From NCBI RefSeq assembly GCF_905397435.1, contig NZ_CAJPVI010000019.1, forward strand, positions 1 through 64,000: a stretch of 64,000 nucleotides of DNA, written 5' to 3'. Positions 37,704 through 47,011 of the stretch are shown here, piece after piece. The DNA comes from Cupriavidus numazuensis. Its GTDB lineage: Bacteria; Pseudomonadota; Gammaproteobacteria; Burkholderiales; Burkholderiaceae. Position numbers and translations under genes: made by a program. Positions within the stretch are counted from its first letter, which is position 1, and every line of letters starts with the position of its first letter. The notes beneath the pieces are model-generated. The model searched no databases. It was not told the DNA's origin and was given only the letters and a program-made list of their open reading frames with translations.

Positions 37704-40064
37704 TCAGTTGATCGGGTCCAGCTTCGCCACCGCGAGCGCGAGCCACTTGGCGCCGTGGCGCTTGAAGTTGATCTGGGCACGGGCATCCGCACCGTCGCCT
37801 TCGAGCGCCTTGATCACGCCTTCCCCGAACTTGTTGTGGAACACCTGCTGGCCGACCCGGAAGCCGGTGCCGGATTCGCGCTTGGCATCCGCATAGCCGT
37901 TGCCAGTGTCCATGCCGCCGGTCGGCTTGTTACCCGAATACGGCACGTCTTCCGGCTTGCGGAACCAGTCACGGCCCCATGCGTTGTCCCGCTCCTCTCG
38001 CCGTACGCCGCCATAGCTCGACTGCTGCGGCGTGAGCCACTTCAGCGCCTCTTCGGGCAACTCCTCGAAGAAGCGGGAGCGCACGTGGTAGCGCATCTGG
38101 CCGTGCAGCACGCGGCTCTGCGCGAACGACAGGTACAGCCGCTCGCGCGCGCGCGTGATGGCCACGTACATCAGCCGGCGCTCTTCCTCGAGCCCGTCGG
38201 TGTCGGTCTTGCTGTTCTCGTGCGGGAACAGCCCCTCCTCCAGCCCGGTGATGAACACCACGTTGAACTCGAGGCCCTTGGCCGCGTGCACGGTCATCAT
38301 CTGCACCGCATCCTGGCCAGCCTGAGCCTGGTTGTCGCCGGCTTCAAGCGAAGCGTGCGTGAGGAAGGCGACCAGCGGCGTCATGACCACCGGCAGCGCC
38401 TCGGGGTCCAGCACCTGCTGGACCTGATCGCCTTCGGCCGGCAGCGGCGTCGCCTGTGCCGCGCGCGACTCGAAGCCGACCGGAATCACCGAAGCAAGCG
38501 CCTCCAGCCCATAACCCTCTTCCACGACGAACGCCTGCGCCGCGGTCACCAGTTCCTGCAAGTTCTCGATGCGGTCCTGGCCTTCCTTCTCGCCGCGGTA
38601 ATGCGTGATCAGCCCGCTGGCATTGGTCACGTGCTCGACCGTCTCGGCCAGCGTCATGCGGCGCGTCTCGGCGCGCATCTGCTCGATCAGGCGGACGAAG
38701 GCGGCCAGCTTGCTGCCGGCCGCACCCGGCACATAGGCCACGGCCTCAGCCAGCGAGCAGTTGTACTGGCGCGCGGCGTCCTGCAGTTGCTCCAGCGAAC
38801 GCGCGCCAATGCCACGCGCGGGGAAATTCACCACGCGGCCAAAGGCCGCATCGTTGCGCGGATTCTCAAGCAGTTGCAGGTAGGCCAGCGCGTGCTTGAT
38901 TTCAGCGCGCTCGAAGAATCGCAGGCCGCCATACACGCGGTACGCAATGCCCGCCGAGAACAGCGCATGTTCGATCACGCGCGACTGCGCGTTGCTGCGA
39001 TACAGGATGGCGATCTCCGCGCGGCTCATGCCCTGCGCGATCTGGTCGCGGATCTCCTCGACCATCCAGCCCGCCTCCTGCCCGTCGGTGCCGGCCTGAA
39101 ACACGCGCACCGGTTCGCCGTGGCCGGCGTCGGTGCGCAGGTTCTTGCCCAGGCGGCGCGCGTTGTGCGAGATCAGGTGGTTGGCCGAATCGAGGATATG
39201 GCCATGCGAGCGGTAGTTCTGCTCGAGCTTGATCAGCCTGCGCACGCGGAACTCTTCCTCGAAGTCGCGCATATTGCCGACGTTCGCGCCGCGGAATGCG
39301 TAGATGCTCTGATCGTCGTCGCCCACGGCGAACACCGCCGCCGGGTTCTGCGTGCCATAGCCAGCCAGCAGCTTGAGCCACTGGTACTGCAACACGTTGG
39401 TGTCCTGGAACTCGTCCACCAGCACATGGCGGAAGCGGTGCTGGTAATGCTGGCGAATGGCGTCGTTGTAGCGCAGCAGCTCGTAGCAGCGCAGCAGCAG
39501 CTCGGCGAAGTCCACCACCCCCTCGCGCTGGCATTGCTGGTCGTAGGCGGCGTACAGGTCAACGAAGCGGCGGTTGAAGTCATCGTTCGCCTCAACGTCC
39601 GCGGGGCGCAGGCCCTGCTCCTTGGCGTTGTTGATGAAGTACTGCAGGTTCTTGGCCGGGTACTTCTCGTCGTCGACATTGAGGGCCTTCATCAGCCGCT
39701 TGAGCGCCGAGAGCTGGTCCTGGGTATCGAGGATGGCGAACGTCTGCGGCAGGCCCGCGTCGCGGAAATGTGCACGCAGCATGCGGTTGCACAGGCCGTG
39801 GAAAGTGCCGATCCACATGCCGCGCGTGTTGATCGGCAGCATCGACGACAACCGCGTCTGCATCTCCTTCGAGGCCTTGTTGGTAAAGGTCACCGCGAGT
39901 ACGCCCGCCGGCGACACCCGTCCGTTCTGGATCAGCCACGCGATGCGTGTGGTCAGCACGCGCGTCTTGCCGCTGCCCGCGCCGGCCAGGATCAGGGCCG
40001 GCTCGTCAGGCAGCGTGACGGCAGCGAGTTGTTCGGCGTTCAGGTTGGCGAGCAGATCGGACAT
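37704..40064 (-). CDS. uvrD: DNA helicase II (UvrD)
   Basis: 3'-5' SF1 helicase for nucleotide-excision and mismatch repair. 786 residues. Walker A in ALILAGAGSGKTRVLTTRIA near 25; motif Ia LAVTFTNKASKEMQ; Walker B VLVDEFQDTNVLQYQWLKLL near 220; motif III AVGDDDQSIYAFRGA; motif V VMTVHAAKGLEFNVVFITGL-type; motif VI MYVAITRARERLYLS near 575. The C-terminal domain (FRVGQQVFHNKFGEGVIKAL) is the UvrD/PcrA tail that binds partners. UvrD rather than Rep, judging from that tail and overall length. Confidence 0.95.
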   Translation of the reverse strand: MSDLLANLNAEQLAAVTLPDEPALILAGAGSGKTRVLTTRIAWLIQNGRVSPAGVLAVTFTNKASKEMQTRLSSMLPINTRGMWIGTFHGLCNRMLRAHFRDAGLPQTFAILDTQDQLSALKRLMKALNVDDEKYPAKNLQYFINNAKEQGLRPADVEANDDFNRRFVDLYAAYDQQCQREGVVDFAELLLRCYELLRYNDAIRQHYQHRFRHVLVDEFQDTNVLQYQWLKLLAGYGTQNPAAVFAVGDDDQSIYAFRGANVGNMRDFEEEFRVRRLIKLEQNYRSHGHILDSANHLISHNARRLGKNLRTDAGHGEPVRVFQAGTDGQEAGWMVEEIRDQIAQGMSRAEIAILYRSNAQSRVIEHALFSAGIAYRVYGGLRFFERAEIKHALAYLQLLENPRNDAAFGRVVNFPARGIGARSLEQLQDAARQYNCSLAEAVAYVPGAAGSKLAAFVRLIEQMRAETRRMTLAETVEHVTNASGLITHYRGEKEGQDRIENLQELVTAAQAFVVEEGYGLEALASVIPVGFESRAAQATPLPAEGDQVQQVLDPEALPVVMTPLVAFLTHASLEAGDNQAQAGQDAVQMMTVHAAKGLEFNVVFITGLEEGLFPHENSKTDTDGLEEERRLMYVAITRARERLYLSFAQSRVLHGQMRYHVRSRFFEELPEEALKWLTPQQSSYGGVRREERDNAWGRDWFRKPEDVPYSGNKPTGGMDTGNGYADAKRESGTGFRVGQQVFHNKFGEGVIKALEGDGADARAQINFKRHGAKWLALAVAKLDPIN

Positions 40065-40118
40065 TCAGGGATATGGGGGAATGGCGGTTTGTCGGTTTTG
40101 GTGTTTTGGAGGTGGTGG

Positions 40119-40267
40119 TTCTTGGCAGACGCTGCTGTTTCGCCGGCGTAGCCGTCGAGTCACTTTTTGTCCGAGCGACAAAAAGTAACCAAAAAGCGCG
40201 TCTCCTGCGGGCGCAAGCCCAAGCTCGTAGAACCCACCTCCTTCGAAATCGCTGAACTGGGAGTGGT
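40119..40267 (-). repeat. 149-bp structured repeat, copy B (inverted)
   Basis: On the minus strand: CCACTCCCAG...GGGC-ttgc-GCCC; ACTTTTTGTC-gctcg-GACAAAAAGT; TCGacGGC-tac-GCCGGCGA; AACAGCAGCGTCTGCCAAG. Relative to copy A the middle stem has changed on both arms (C to T with G to A), so pairing is kept. It lies 54 bp from the uvrD start. Confidence 0.85.
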
Positions 40268-40546
40268 ACCGATAGGAAGGTTTGAGGGACGGTAGCAACG
40301 TCGCTCCGGCTGATGTCCACCCCCAAACCGACCAGGACGCGCGCGCAGCAGCCGAAGGCGTCCCACCGCTGGCGCTATTGAAACGCTGTACCCGAGTCCG
40401 TCTTGGGGATCGTACAAAAGTCGTACCGCGCAAGGCACAGGCTCTGACTCACATGGCGTAGCAGGGTCGAACTGCTGACCACCGTGGCAGGCGTCCAAAG
40501 CCGTTTGAACGACTGCCACCGTGGAATTGATGGCCAGCGGCAACGA

Positions 40547-40629
40547 CGCGCTTTTTGGTTACTTTTTGTCGCTCGGGCAAAAAGTGACTCGCCGGCTACG
40601 CCGGCGAAACAGCAGCGCCCGCCAAGAAC
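40547..40629 (+). repeat. Structured repeat, copy C (right half only)
   Basis: Starts at ACGCGCTTTTTGG and holds the last two hairpins: ACTTTTTGTC-gctcg-GGCAAAAAGT and TCGCCGGC-tac-GCCGGCGA, then AACAGCAGCGCCCGCCAAG. It lacks the left ~65 bases and the GGGC-GCCC hairpin. It faces copy B, and the two arms could pair. Confidence 0.82.
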
Positions 40630-40723
40630 GACACCCCACAAACACAAAAAACCAAACCCCAAATTATACCGACCTCCCCACCCCGCGAAGCGAACGTTTT
40701 CCTCCCCACCCCACGACGTTCCG

Positions 40724-40729
40724 TATAAT
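40724..40729 (+). promoter_or_regulatory. TATAAT promoter of valS
   Basis: CCGTATAATTTAACG on the plus strand, about 100 bases upstream of the valS ATG. The -35 is weak. No leader-peptide attenuator is evident. Confidence 0.55.
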
Positions 40730-40829
40730 TTAACGTTTTACTGGCGCATTGCACCCAAGGCCGCGCCAGGCGCAGGCCAAAGCACTCCGCCTGCGACAAG
40801 CCCAGACGCCAAACATCGACATCCCCAGC

Positions 40830-43697
40830 ATGACCGCCCAAGACCAGTCCCTTGCCAAGAGCTTCGAACCCGCCGCCATCGAGGCGAAGTGGGGCCCCGA
40901 GTGGGAGAAGCGCGGCATCGCCCAGCCGACGCTCGACCCGGCCAAGCCCGATTTCGCCATCCAGCTGCCGCCGCCCAATGTGACCGGCACGCTGCATATG
41001 GGCCACGCGTTCAACCAGACGATCATGGACGGCCTGACCCGCCATGCCCGCATGCTGGGCGCGAACACGCTGTGGGTACCGGGCACGGACCACGCGGGCA
41101 TTGCCACGCAGATCGTGGTCGAGCGCCAGCTCGAGGCACAAGGCGTATCGCGCCATGACCTCGGACGCGAGAAGTTCACCGAGAAGGTCTGGGCGTGGAA
41201 GGAAGAGTCGGGTTCGACCATCACGCGCCAGGTGCGCCGCATGGGCGCGTCGATCGACTGGACCCGCGAGTACTTCACGATGTCGCCCGACATGTCGAAG
41301 GCGGTCACCGAGGTGTTTGTGCGCCTGTTTGAACAGGGCCTGATCTACCGCGGCAAGCGCCTGGTCAACTGGGATCCGGTGCTGGGCACCGCCGTATCGG
41401 ACCTGGAAGTCGACAGCGTCGAGGAAGACGGCTTCCTGTGGCATATCCGCTATCCGCTGGTCGAGGCCGATGCCAAGGGCGGCCTGACCCACCTGACCGT
41501 TGCGACCACCCGCCCCGAGACCATGCTCGGTGACGTGGCCGTCATGGTTCACCCCGAAGACGAGCGCTATGCGCACCTGATCGGCAAGGAAGTCGAGCTG
41601 CCGCTGACCGGCCGCCGCATCCCCGTGATCGCCGACGAGTACGTCGACCGTGAATTCGGTACCGGCGTGGTCAAGGTGACGCCAGCGCATGACTTCAACG
41701 ACTACGCCGTCGGCCAACGCCACAACCTGCCGCAGATTTCGATCCTCACGCTGGACGCGAAGATCACTGCCGATGCCCCCGGCAACTACGCCGGCCAGGA
41801 CCGCTACGACGCCCGCAAGGCCATCGTCGCCGACCTCGAAGCGCAGGGCCTGCTGGTCGAGACCAAGAAGCACAAGCTGATGACGCCTCGCAGCGAGCGC
41901 ACGGGCAGCGCGATCGAGCCGATGCTGACCGACCAGTGGTTCGTCGCGATGAGCAAGCCGGCGCCGGAAGGCACGTTCTACCCGGGCCGCTCGATCGCCG
42001 AAGTGGCGCTCGACGCCGTGCAGAGCGGCGAGATCAAGCTGGTCCCCGAGAACTGGAACAGCACCTACAACCAGTGGCTGGCCAATATCCAGGACTGGTG
42101 CATCTCGCGCCAGCTGTGGTGGGGCCATCAGATCCCGGCGTGGTACGACGATGCCGGCAACTGCTTCGTCGCCCGCACCGAGGAAGAAGCGCAGGCCAAG
42201 GCAAAGGCCGCCGGCAGCACCGGCGCGCTGCGCCGCGAGGAAGACGTGCTCGACACGTGGTTCTCCTCGGCACTGGTGCCGTTCTCCTCGCTTGGCTGGC
42301 CTGAAGAGACGCCGGAACTCAAGCACTTCCTGCCGTCGTCGGTGCTGGTCACCGGCTACGACATCATCTTCTTCTGGGTGGCGCGCATGGTCATGATGAC
42401 CAAGCACTTCACCGGCCAGGTGCCGTTCCATACCGTGTACGTGCACGGCCTGGTGCGCGACTCGGAAGGCAAGAAGATGAGCAAGTCCGAGGGCAATACG
42501 CTGGACCCGGTGGACCTGATCGACGGTATCGACCTCGACACGCTGCTCAAGAAGCGCACCACGGGCCTGCGCCGTCCGAAGGACGCGCCGAAGATCGAGA
42601 AAAAGACCAAGAAGGAATTCCCGGAAGGCATTCCGGCCTTCGGCGCCGACGCGCTGCGCTTCACGTTCGCGTCGCTGGCCACGCTTGGCCGCAACATCAA
42701 CTTCGACACCGGCCGCTGCGAGGGCTACCGCAACTTCTGCAACAAGCTGTGGAACGCCACGCGCTTCGTGCTGATGAACACCGAAGGCCATGACTGCGGC
42801 ATGGGCCCGTGCAACAACGACTGCGGCCCGGACGGCTACCTGCACTTCTCGCAGGCCGACCGCTGGATCGTGTCGCTGCTGCAGCGCGTGGAAGCCGAGG
42901 TCGAGAAGGGCTTTGCCGAGTACCGCTTCGACAACATCGCCAGCGCGATCTACAAGTTCGTCTGGGACGAGTACTGCGACTGGTACCTCGAACTGGCCAA
43001 GGTGCAGATCCAGAACGGTACCGAAGCCCAGCAGCGCGCCACGCGCCGGACGCTGCTGCGCGTGCTCGAGACGGTACTGCGCCTGGCGCATCCGATCATT
43101 CCATTCATCACGGAAGAACTCTGGCAGAAGGTCGCCCCGCTGGCCGGCCGCGCCAAGGGCGACGGCGCCGAGAGCATCGCGCAGCAGGCTTACCCGCTGC
43201 CGGCCATGGCCAAGATCGACGAAGCGGCCGAGCAATGGGTCACGCAGCTCAAGGCCGTGGTCGATGCCTGCCGCAACTTGCGCGGTGAGATGAATATTTC
43301 GCCGGCGCAGCGCATTCCGCTTTATGCGCAGGGCGACACCGAATTCCTGCGCGCGGCCAGCGCGCATATTCAGGCGCTGGCGAAACTTTCCGAGGTGCGC
43401 GTATTCGAAGATGACGCCACCTTGCAAGCCGAAGGCGCCGGCGCACCGGTCGCCATCGTTGGTGGCAACCACCTGCTGCTGAAGATCGAGATCGATGTCG
43501 CCGCCGAGCGCGTGCGTCTGTCGAAGGAAATCGAGCGCATCGGCGGCGAGATCGGCAAGTGCCGTGGCAAGCTGTCGAACGAGAGCTTTGTCGCCAAGGC
43601 GCCGCCCGCCGTGGTGGCGCAGGAAACGCAGCGTCTGTCCGATTTCGAGCAGACACTGGCCAAGCTGCAGGACCAACTGCAGCGCCTGCCGGCCTGA
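40830..43697 (+). CDS. valS: Valyl-tRNA synthetase
   Basis: Class I synthetase with a CP1 editing domain that removes threonyl errors. 955 residues from ATG 40830 ([20 protein letters not shown]). HIGH motif in [20 protein letters not shown] near 50; [13 protein letters not shown]; editing domain with [18 protein letters not shown] motif in [20 protein letters not shown] near 548; and a C-terminal coiled-coil arm ([20 protein letters not shown] to the end) that clamps tRNA. Upstream in-frame ATG 40749 is rejected: it lacks a ribosome site and is too close to the promoter. Confidence 0.97.
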   Translation: MTAQDQSLAKSFEPAAIEAKWGPEWEKRGIAQPTLDPAKPDFAIQLPPPNVTGTLHMGHAFNQTIMDGLTRHARMLGANTLWVPGTDHAGIATQIVVERQLEAQGVSRHDLGREKFTEKVWAWKEESGSTITRQVRRMGASIDWTREYFTMSPDMSKAVTEVFVRLFEQGLIYRGKRLVNWDPVLGTAVSDLEVDSVEEDGFLWHIRYPLVEADAKGGLTHLTVATTRPETMLGDVAVMVHPEDERYAHLIGKEVELPLTGRRIPVIADEYVDREFGTGVVKVTPAHDFNDYAVGQRHNLPQISILTLDAKITADAPGNYAGQDRYDARKAIVADLEAQGLLVETKKHKLMTPRSERTGSAIEPMLTDQWFVAMSKPAPEGTFYPGRSIAEVALDAVQSGEIKLVPENWNSTYNQWLANIQDWCISRQLWWGHQIPAWYDDAGNCFVARTEEEAQAKAKAAGSTGALRREEDVLDTWFSSALVPFSSLGWPEETPELKHFLPSSVLVTGYDIIFFWVARMVMMTKHFTGQVPFHTVYVHGLVRDSEGKKMSKSEGNTLDPVDLIDGIDLDTLLKKRTTGLRRPKDAPKIEKKTKKEFPEGIPAFGADALRFTFASLATLGRNINFDTGRCEGYRNFCNKLWNATRFVLMNTEGHDCGMGPCNNDCGPDGYLHFSQADRWIVSLLQRVEAEVEKGFAEYRFDNIASAIYKFVWDEYCDWYLELAKVQIQNGTEAQQRATRRTLLRVLETVLRLAHPIIPFITEELWQKVAPLAGRAKGDGAESIAQQAYPLPAMAKIDEAAEQWVTQLKAVVDACRNLRGEMNISPAQRIPLYAQGDTEFLRAASAHIQALAKLSEVRVFEDDATLQAEGAGAPVAIVGGNHLLLKIEIDVAAERVRLSKEIERIGGEIGKCRGKLSNESFVAKAPPAVVAQETQRLSDFEQTLAKLQDQLQRLPA

Positions 43698-43812
43698 ACG
43701 GGAACTACTGTGGGTATGTCGGTTTCCGTCCGCCTGACGTCGGACGGAACCTGACAGACGACCCCCGCAGTATCCGGCAGGGTTACAAGTCGAATCCGAA
43801 GGAAAAGCTGAC

Positions 43813-44709
43813 ATGGAAAATCGCGTTACCAAGGCCGTCTTCCCGGTCGCGGGCCTGGGCACCCGCTTTCTGCCCGCCACCAAGGCCAGCCCCAAGGAAA
43901 TGCTGCCAGTGGTCGACAAGCCGCTGATCCAGTACGCCGTGGAAGAAGCCATGGCTGCCGGCATCACCGAGATGATCTTCGTAACCGGCCGCTCCAAGCG
44001 CGCGATCGAAGACCACTTCGACAAGGCCTTCGAGCTGGAAGTGGAGCTGGAGGCCAAGAACAAGCAGGCCCTGCTCGACGTGGTGCGTTCGATCAAGCCA
44101 GCTAACGTGGAGTGCTACTACGTGCGCCAGCCTGAAGCGCTGGGCCTGGGCCATGCCGTGCTGTGCGCGGCCAAGCTCGTCGGCGAAGCCCCGTTCGCGG
44201 TCATGCTAGCCGATGACCTGATCGACGGCACGCCGCCGGTGATGAGGCAGATGGTCGATCTCTACAACCACTACAACTGCTCGGTGCTCGGCGTGGAAGA
44301 AATCGCCCCGGAACAAAGCCGTTCGTATGGCGTGGTCGATGGCCGCGAATGGGACGAAGGCGTGATCAAGATGTCCGGCATCGTGGAGAAGCCGGCGCCC
44401 GAAGATGCCCCGTCAAACCTGGGCGTGGTCGGCCGCTATATCCTGACGCCGCGCATCTTCGACCACCTGCGCGAACTGAAGCCGGGCGCCGGGGGCGAAT
44501 TCCAGCTGACCGACGCGATCCAGTCGCTGCTGAGCCAGGAGCAGGTGCTGGCCTACCGCTACCAGGGCACGCGCTATGACTGCGGCAGCAAGCTCGGCTA
44601 CCTGAAGGCAACGGTCGAGTACGCGCTGAAGCACCCGGAAGTCAGCGCTGGTTTCCGCGATTACCTCGAACACCGCGGCACCTACCTCGCCGACGGCACG
44701 ATGGCCTGA
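43813..44709 (+). CDS. galU: UTP-glucose-1-phosphate uridylyltransferase
   Basis: Makes UDP-glucose for exopolysaccharide, LPS core and trehalose-type sugars. 298 residues, usual length. Nucleotide-binding start [20 protein letters not shown] followed by [31 protein letters not shown] with the metal Asp near 137; [20 protein letters not shown] near 195. It follows valS by 115 bp with its own terminator behind it. Only the bacterial GalU fold is seen, with no fusion. Confidence 0.97.
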   Translation: MENRVTKAVFPVAGLGTRFLPATKASPKEMLPVVDKPLIQYAVEEAMAAGITEMIFVTGRSKRAIEDHFDKAFELEVELEAKNKQALLDVVRSIKPANVECYYVRQPEALGLGHAVLCAAKLVGEAPFAVMLADDLIDGTPPVMRQMVDLYNHYNCSVLGVEEIAPEQSRSYGVVDGREWDEGVIKMSGIVEKPAPEDAPSNLGVVGRYILTPRIFDHLRELKPGAGGEFQLTDAIQSLLSQEQVLAYRYQGTRYDCGSKLGYLKATVEYALKHPEVSAGFRDYLEHRGTYLADGTMA

Positions 44710-44731
44710 GCATCCACCCAGCCCATCATGA

Positions 44732-44757
44732 GAAAAGCCGCCCAAGGGCGGCTTTTC
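44732..44757. terminator. Terminator between convergent galU and tusA
   Basis: GAAAAGCCGCCC-aa-GGGCGGCTTTTC: a perfect stem with A- and T-runs, usable on both strands. Confidence 0.88.
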
Positions 44758-44786
44758 TGTTATCTGGCCGGGAGGCGGTCAGGCAA

Positions 44787-45014
44787 TCAACGGCGGCGCA
44801 TGTAGAACACGAACACCTTGTCGATTTCCTGGTGCGACAGCAGCTCGTTGCCGGTCTGCTTGGCAAAGGCCTGGAAATCGCGCGTGGCGCCCGGGTCGGT
44901 GGCCAGCACCTTGAGCACATCACCGCTGGCCATGTCGGCAAGCGCCTTCTTGGTACGCAGGATCGGCAGCGGGCAGTTCAGGCCACGCGCATCCACTTCT
45001 TTCTGGAACTCCAT
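44787..45014 (-). CDS. tusA: TusA-family sulfurtransferase
   Basis: 75-residue sulfur carrier. The catalytic Cys is in LNCPLPILRTKKAL near residue 14, the family's CPxP site, here CPLP. DPGATRDFQAFAKQTGNELL follows, the typical second half. TusA proteins relay sulfane sulfur from cysteine desulfurase to tRNA 2-thiouridine, Moco or oxidation pathways; which one applies here cannot be told. The promoter lies inside the end of the upstream NUDIX gene. Confidence 0.93.
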   Translation of the reverse strand: MEFQKEVDARGLNCPLPILRTKKALADMASGDVLKVLATDPGATRDFQAFAKQTGNELLSHQEIDKVFVFYMRRR

Positions 45015-45043
45015 TCCTCTCTTCCTTGCTCTTTTTTCAGTCT

Positions 45044-45628
45044 TCAGACTCGATATTGTAGCGAACCGCTCAGGACGCTGAAGTCACTCGGCTGGCGCGG
45101 ATCAGGGATGTCCTCGCCCGTGCGGCGATCGAAGAAGCGCACCGGATAACCGCGCGCCTGCAGCCAGTCGGCGACAGCAAAGCCGGTGCCGGCCGACCAG
45201 ATGCGCATGTTTTCCGGCGCAACCAGCTTGTATTCGGCCAGTTCTTCGGACAGCGCGATGTTGCCGCTTGCCTTCACGTGATAGGCAATGATCAGCTCGT
45301 TCTTGCGCATGAACTCGTAGACGCCGATCAGCGACACGGCTTCGGTGTCGAGGTTCGTCTCTTCCTTCAGTTCGCGCGCCACGCCCAGTTCGGGGGTCTC
45401 GTCACGCTCCAGGAAGCCGGTGACCAGCGCGAACATCTGCTCCGGCCACGCCGCATTGCGCGCTAGCAGCAGCTTGCCTTCGTACTCGACGACCGCCGCC
45501 AGCACCGGCAGCGGATTGTTCCAGTGCACGAAGCCGCATTCCGGCTGGATACAGGCGTGGCGTTCGCGTCCCGACAGCGGCATCACCTCGAGCGGCGCGC
45601 CGCATTGCGGGCAGAATCGGTATTGCAT
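45044..45628 (-). CDS. NUDIX hydrolase with an N-terminal zinc ribbon
   Basis: 194 residues. The N-terminal zinc ribbon is CPQCG near 6 and CIQPECG near 26. The NUDIX box GFLERDETPELGVARELKEE followed by TNL fits G-x5-E-x7-REUxEExGU with one deviation (N for G before the last position). Zinc ribbon plus NUDIX is the NADH-pyrophosphatase (NudC)-like layout; the family SQPWPFPxS motif is absent, so the substrate could be another dinucleotide. The tusA gene follows after 29 bp. Confidence 0.9.
   Translation of the reverse strand: MQYRFCPQCGAPLEVMPLSGRERHACIQPECGFVHWNNPLPVLAAVVEYEGKLLLARNAAWPEQMFALVTGFLERDETPELGVARELKEETNLDTEAVSLIGVYEFMRKNELIIAYHVKASGNIALSEELAEYKLVAPENMRIWSAGTGFAVADWLQARGYPVRFFDRRTGEDIPDPRQPSDFSVLSGSLQYRV
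45055..45060 (-). promoter_or_regulatory. -10 box (CGCTACAAT) of tusA, inside the NUDIX gene end
   Basis: TTCGCTACAATATCG on the minus strand, 40 bases before the tusA ATG. It overlaps the last codons of the NUDIX gene, so tusA can be expressed separately. Confidence 0.5.
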
Positions 45629-45694
45629 GGGGGAGCTCCTCGGTGTCTCGTTATGTTCTGCTACCGCCCGGTATCTTACCCCTGAGCGCGCGTT

Positions 45695-46735
45695 TCAGCA
45701 GGCGGCGCAGGCCGCGCGCATATCGGCCGCAAGCGCCTCGACCGTTTCGGGCTGCAGGTCCCACGCACACATGAAACGGCAGCCGCCCGCACCGATGAAC
45801 GTATAGAAGCGCCAGCCCTTTGCGCGCAGCGCCTCGATCGCCGGCAGCGGCAGTTCTGCGAACACGGCGTTGGATTCCGTCGGGAACATGATGCGCACAC
45901 CCGGGATATCGGCAATGCGCGACTGCAGCAGCTGCGCCATGGCATTGGCGTGCCGCGCGTTGGACAGCCAGACGTCGTTTTCGAGCAGCCCGAGCCACGG
46001 CGCCGAGATGAAACGCATCTTCGACGCGAGCTGGCCGGCCTGCTTGACGCGGTACGCAAAGTCCTCGGCCAGGCGGCGGTCGAAGAAGACCACCGCCTCG
46101 CCCACCGGCAGCCCGTTCTTGGTACCGCCAAAGCACAGCACGTCCACGCCAGCGCGCCATGTGATTTCCGACGGATGCACGCCGAGCGAAGCCACCGCAT
46201 TGGCAAAACGCGCGCCATCCATATGCACGCGAAGCTGGCGGCGCTTGGCGATCGCGGCAATCGCCCGCACCTCTTCCACCGTATAGACGGTGCCGACTTC
46301 GGTCGACTGCGTCAGCGACACCACCTTGGGCTTCGGATAGTGGATGTCCGAGCGGCGCGTCACCAGTGCCTCGATCGCATCGGGCGTGAGCTTGCCGTTC
46401 TCGCCCGGCGCAGTCAGCAGCTTGGAGCCGTTGGAGAAGAACTCCGGCCCGCCGCATTCATCGGTCTCGATATGCGCGAGTTCGTGGCAGATGACCGAGT
46501 GGTACGACTGGCACAACGCCGACAGCGCGAGCGAGTTGGCTGCCGTGCCGTTGAAAACGAAGAACACTTCGCAATCGGTCTGGAACAGGTCGCGGATCCG
46601 ATCGCAGACCTTCTGCGTCCAGGAATCGTCGCCATAGGCCTGTTCGTGGCCCGTGCCGTTGGCTTCCAGGAAGTACTTCAGCGATTCCGGGCAAAAGCCG
46701 GCGTAGTTGTCCGAGGCGAAATGCTGCTTGGTCAT
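45695..46735 (-). CDS. ltaE: Low-specificity L-threonine aldolase
   Basis: PLP enzyme cleaving L-(allo-)threonine to glycine and acetaldehyde. 346 residues. Opens FASDNYAGFCPESLKYFLEA; cofactor stacking region VFNGTAANSLALSALC near 60; LAHIETDECGGPEF; PLP-binding Asp/Arg in RVHMDGARFANAVASLG near 170; Schiff-base Lys in DVLCFGGTKNGLPVGE near 205. The C-terminus ends Cys-rich (AACAAC). It precedes the NUDIX gene by 66 bp on the same strand. Confidence 0.93.
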   Translation of the reverse strand: MTKQHFASDNYAGFCPESLKYFLEANGTGHEQAYGDDSWTQKVCDRIRDLFQTDCEVFFVFNGTAANSLALSALCQSYHSVICHELAHIETDECGGPEFFSNGSKLLTAPGENGKLTPDAIEALVTRRSDIHYPKPKVVSLTQSTEVGTVYTVEEVRAIAAIAKRRQLRVHMDGARFANAVASLGVHPSEITWRAGVDVLCFGGTKNGLPVGEAVVFFDRRLAEDFAYRVKQAGQLASKMRFISAPWLGLLENDVWLSNARHANAMAQLLQSRIADIPGVRIMFPTESNAVFAELPLPAIEALRAKGWRFYTFIGAGGCRFMCAWDLQPETVEALAADMRAACAAC

Positions 46736-46766
46736 GGGCGGGTCTGGCGGTGTGTGGCTGATGTCG

Positions 46767-46955
46767 TTACTTCTTGTCGGCCCACAGCTCGCCGCCGGTG
46801 GCCCAGTTCTCGCGCTTGACGTCGGTGATGATGATGTCCACGGCCGCGGGGTCGCAGCCCAGCGTCTCGCACGTGACGCGCGTCACGGCCTCGACGAACG
46901 TGCGCTTCTGTTCGATGGTGCGGCCTTCAAACATCTCTACGTGGAAAGTCGGCAT
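46767..46955 (-). CDS. 4-oxalocrotonate tautomerase-type small enzyme (1)
   Basis: 62 residues; after Met removal the catalytic Pro1 is exposed (MPTFHVEMFEGRTIEQKRTF). The family beta-alpha-beta half-fold ends in IIITDVKRENWATGGELWAD. 4-OT-like tautomerases are homo- or heterohexamers acting on enol/keto acids. It lies between the class II aldolase and ltaE on the same strand (56 bp from the aldolase). A second, different tautomerase gene lies at the other end of the group. Confidence 0.9.
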   Translation of the reverse strand: MPTFHVEMFEGRTIEQKRTFVEAVTRVTCETLGCDPAAVDIIITDVKRENWATGGELWADKK

Positions 46956-47011
46956 ACATGGCTCCTTGTGTTGTCCTTGGGTGCTTGTCTGAGTCTGTGT
47001 GTCGCGGGCGT

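Larger units (their letters stand above)
40065..40829. other. 765-bp gap between divergent uvrD and valS, built from repeats
   Basis: Holds repeat copy B (inverted) and a right-half copy C facing it, separated by about 280 bp. The part between contains a minus-strand open frame of about 127 codons running from 40543 into copy B and one of 122 codons from 40433. Neither has a convincing ribosome site or recognisable product, so they are not called. The final 110 bp carry the valS promoter. Confidence 0.6.

Noticed and set aside
40160..40543. 127-codon minus-strand frame between the repeat copies
   Set aside because: No ribosome site and no recognisable product; its C-terminal third is made of the repeat itself read in another frame.
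40596..44096. 1166-codon open frame opposite valS and galU
   Set aside because: Runs across two genuine genes and their intergenic gap; no domain, typical GC-driven antisense frame.
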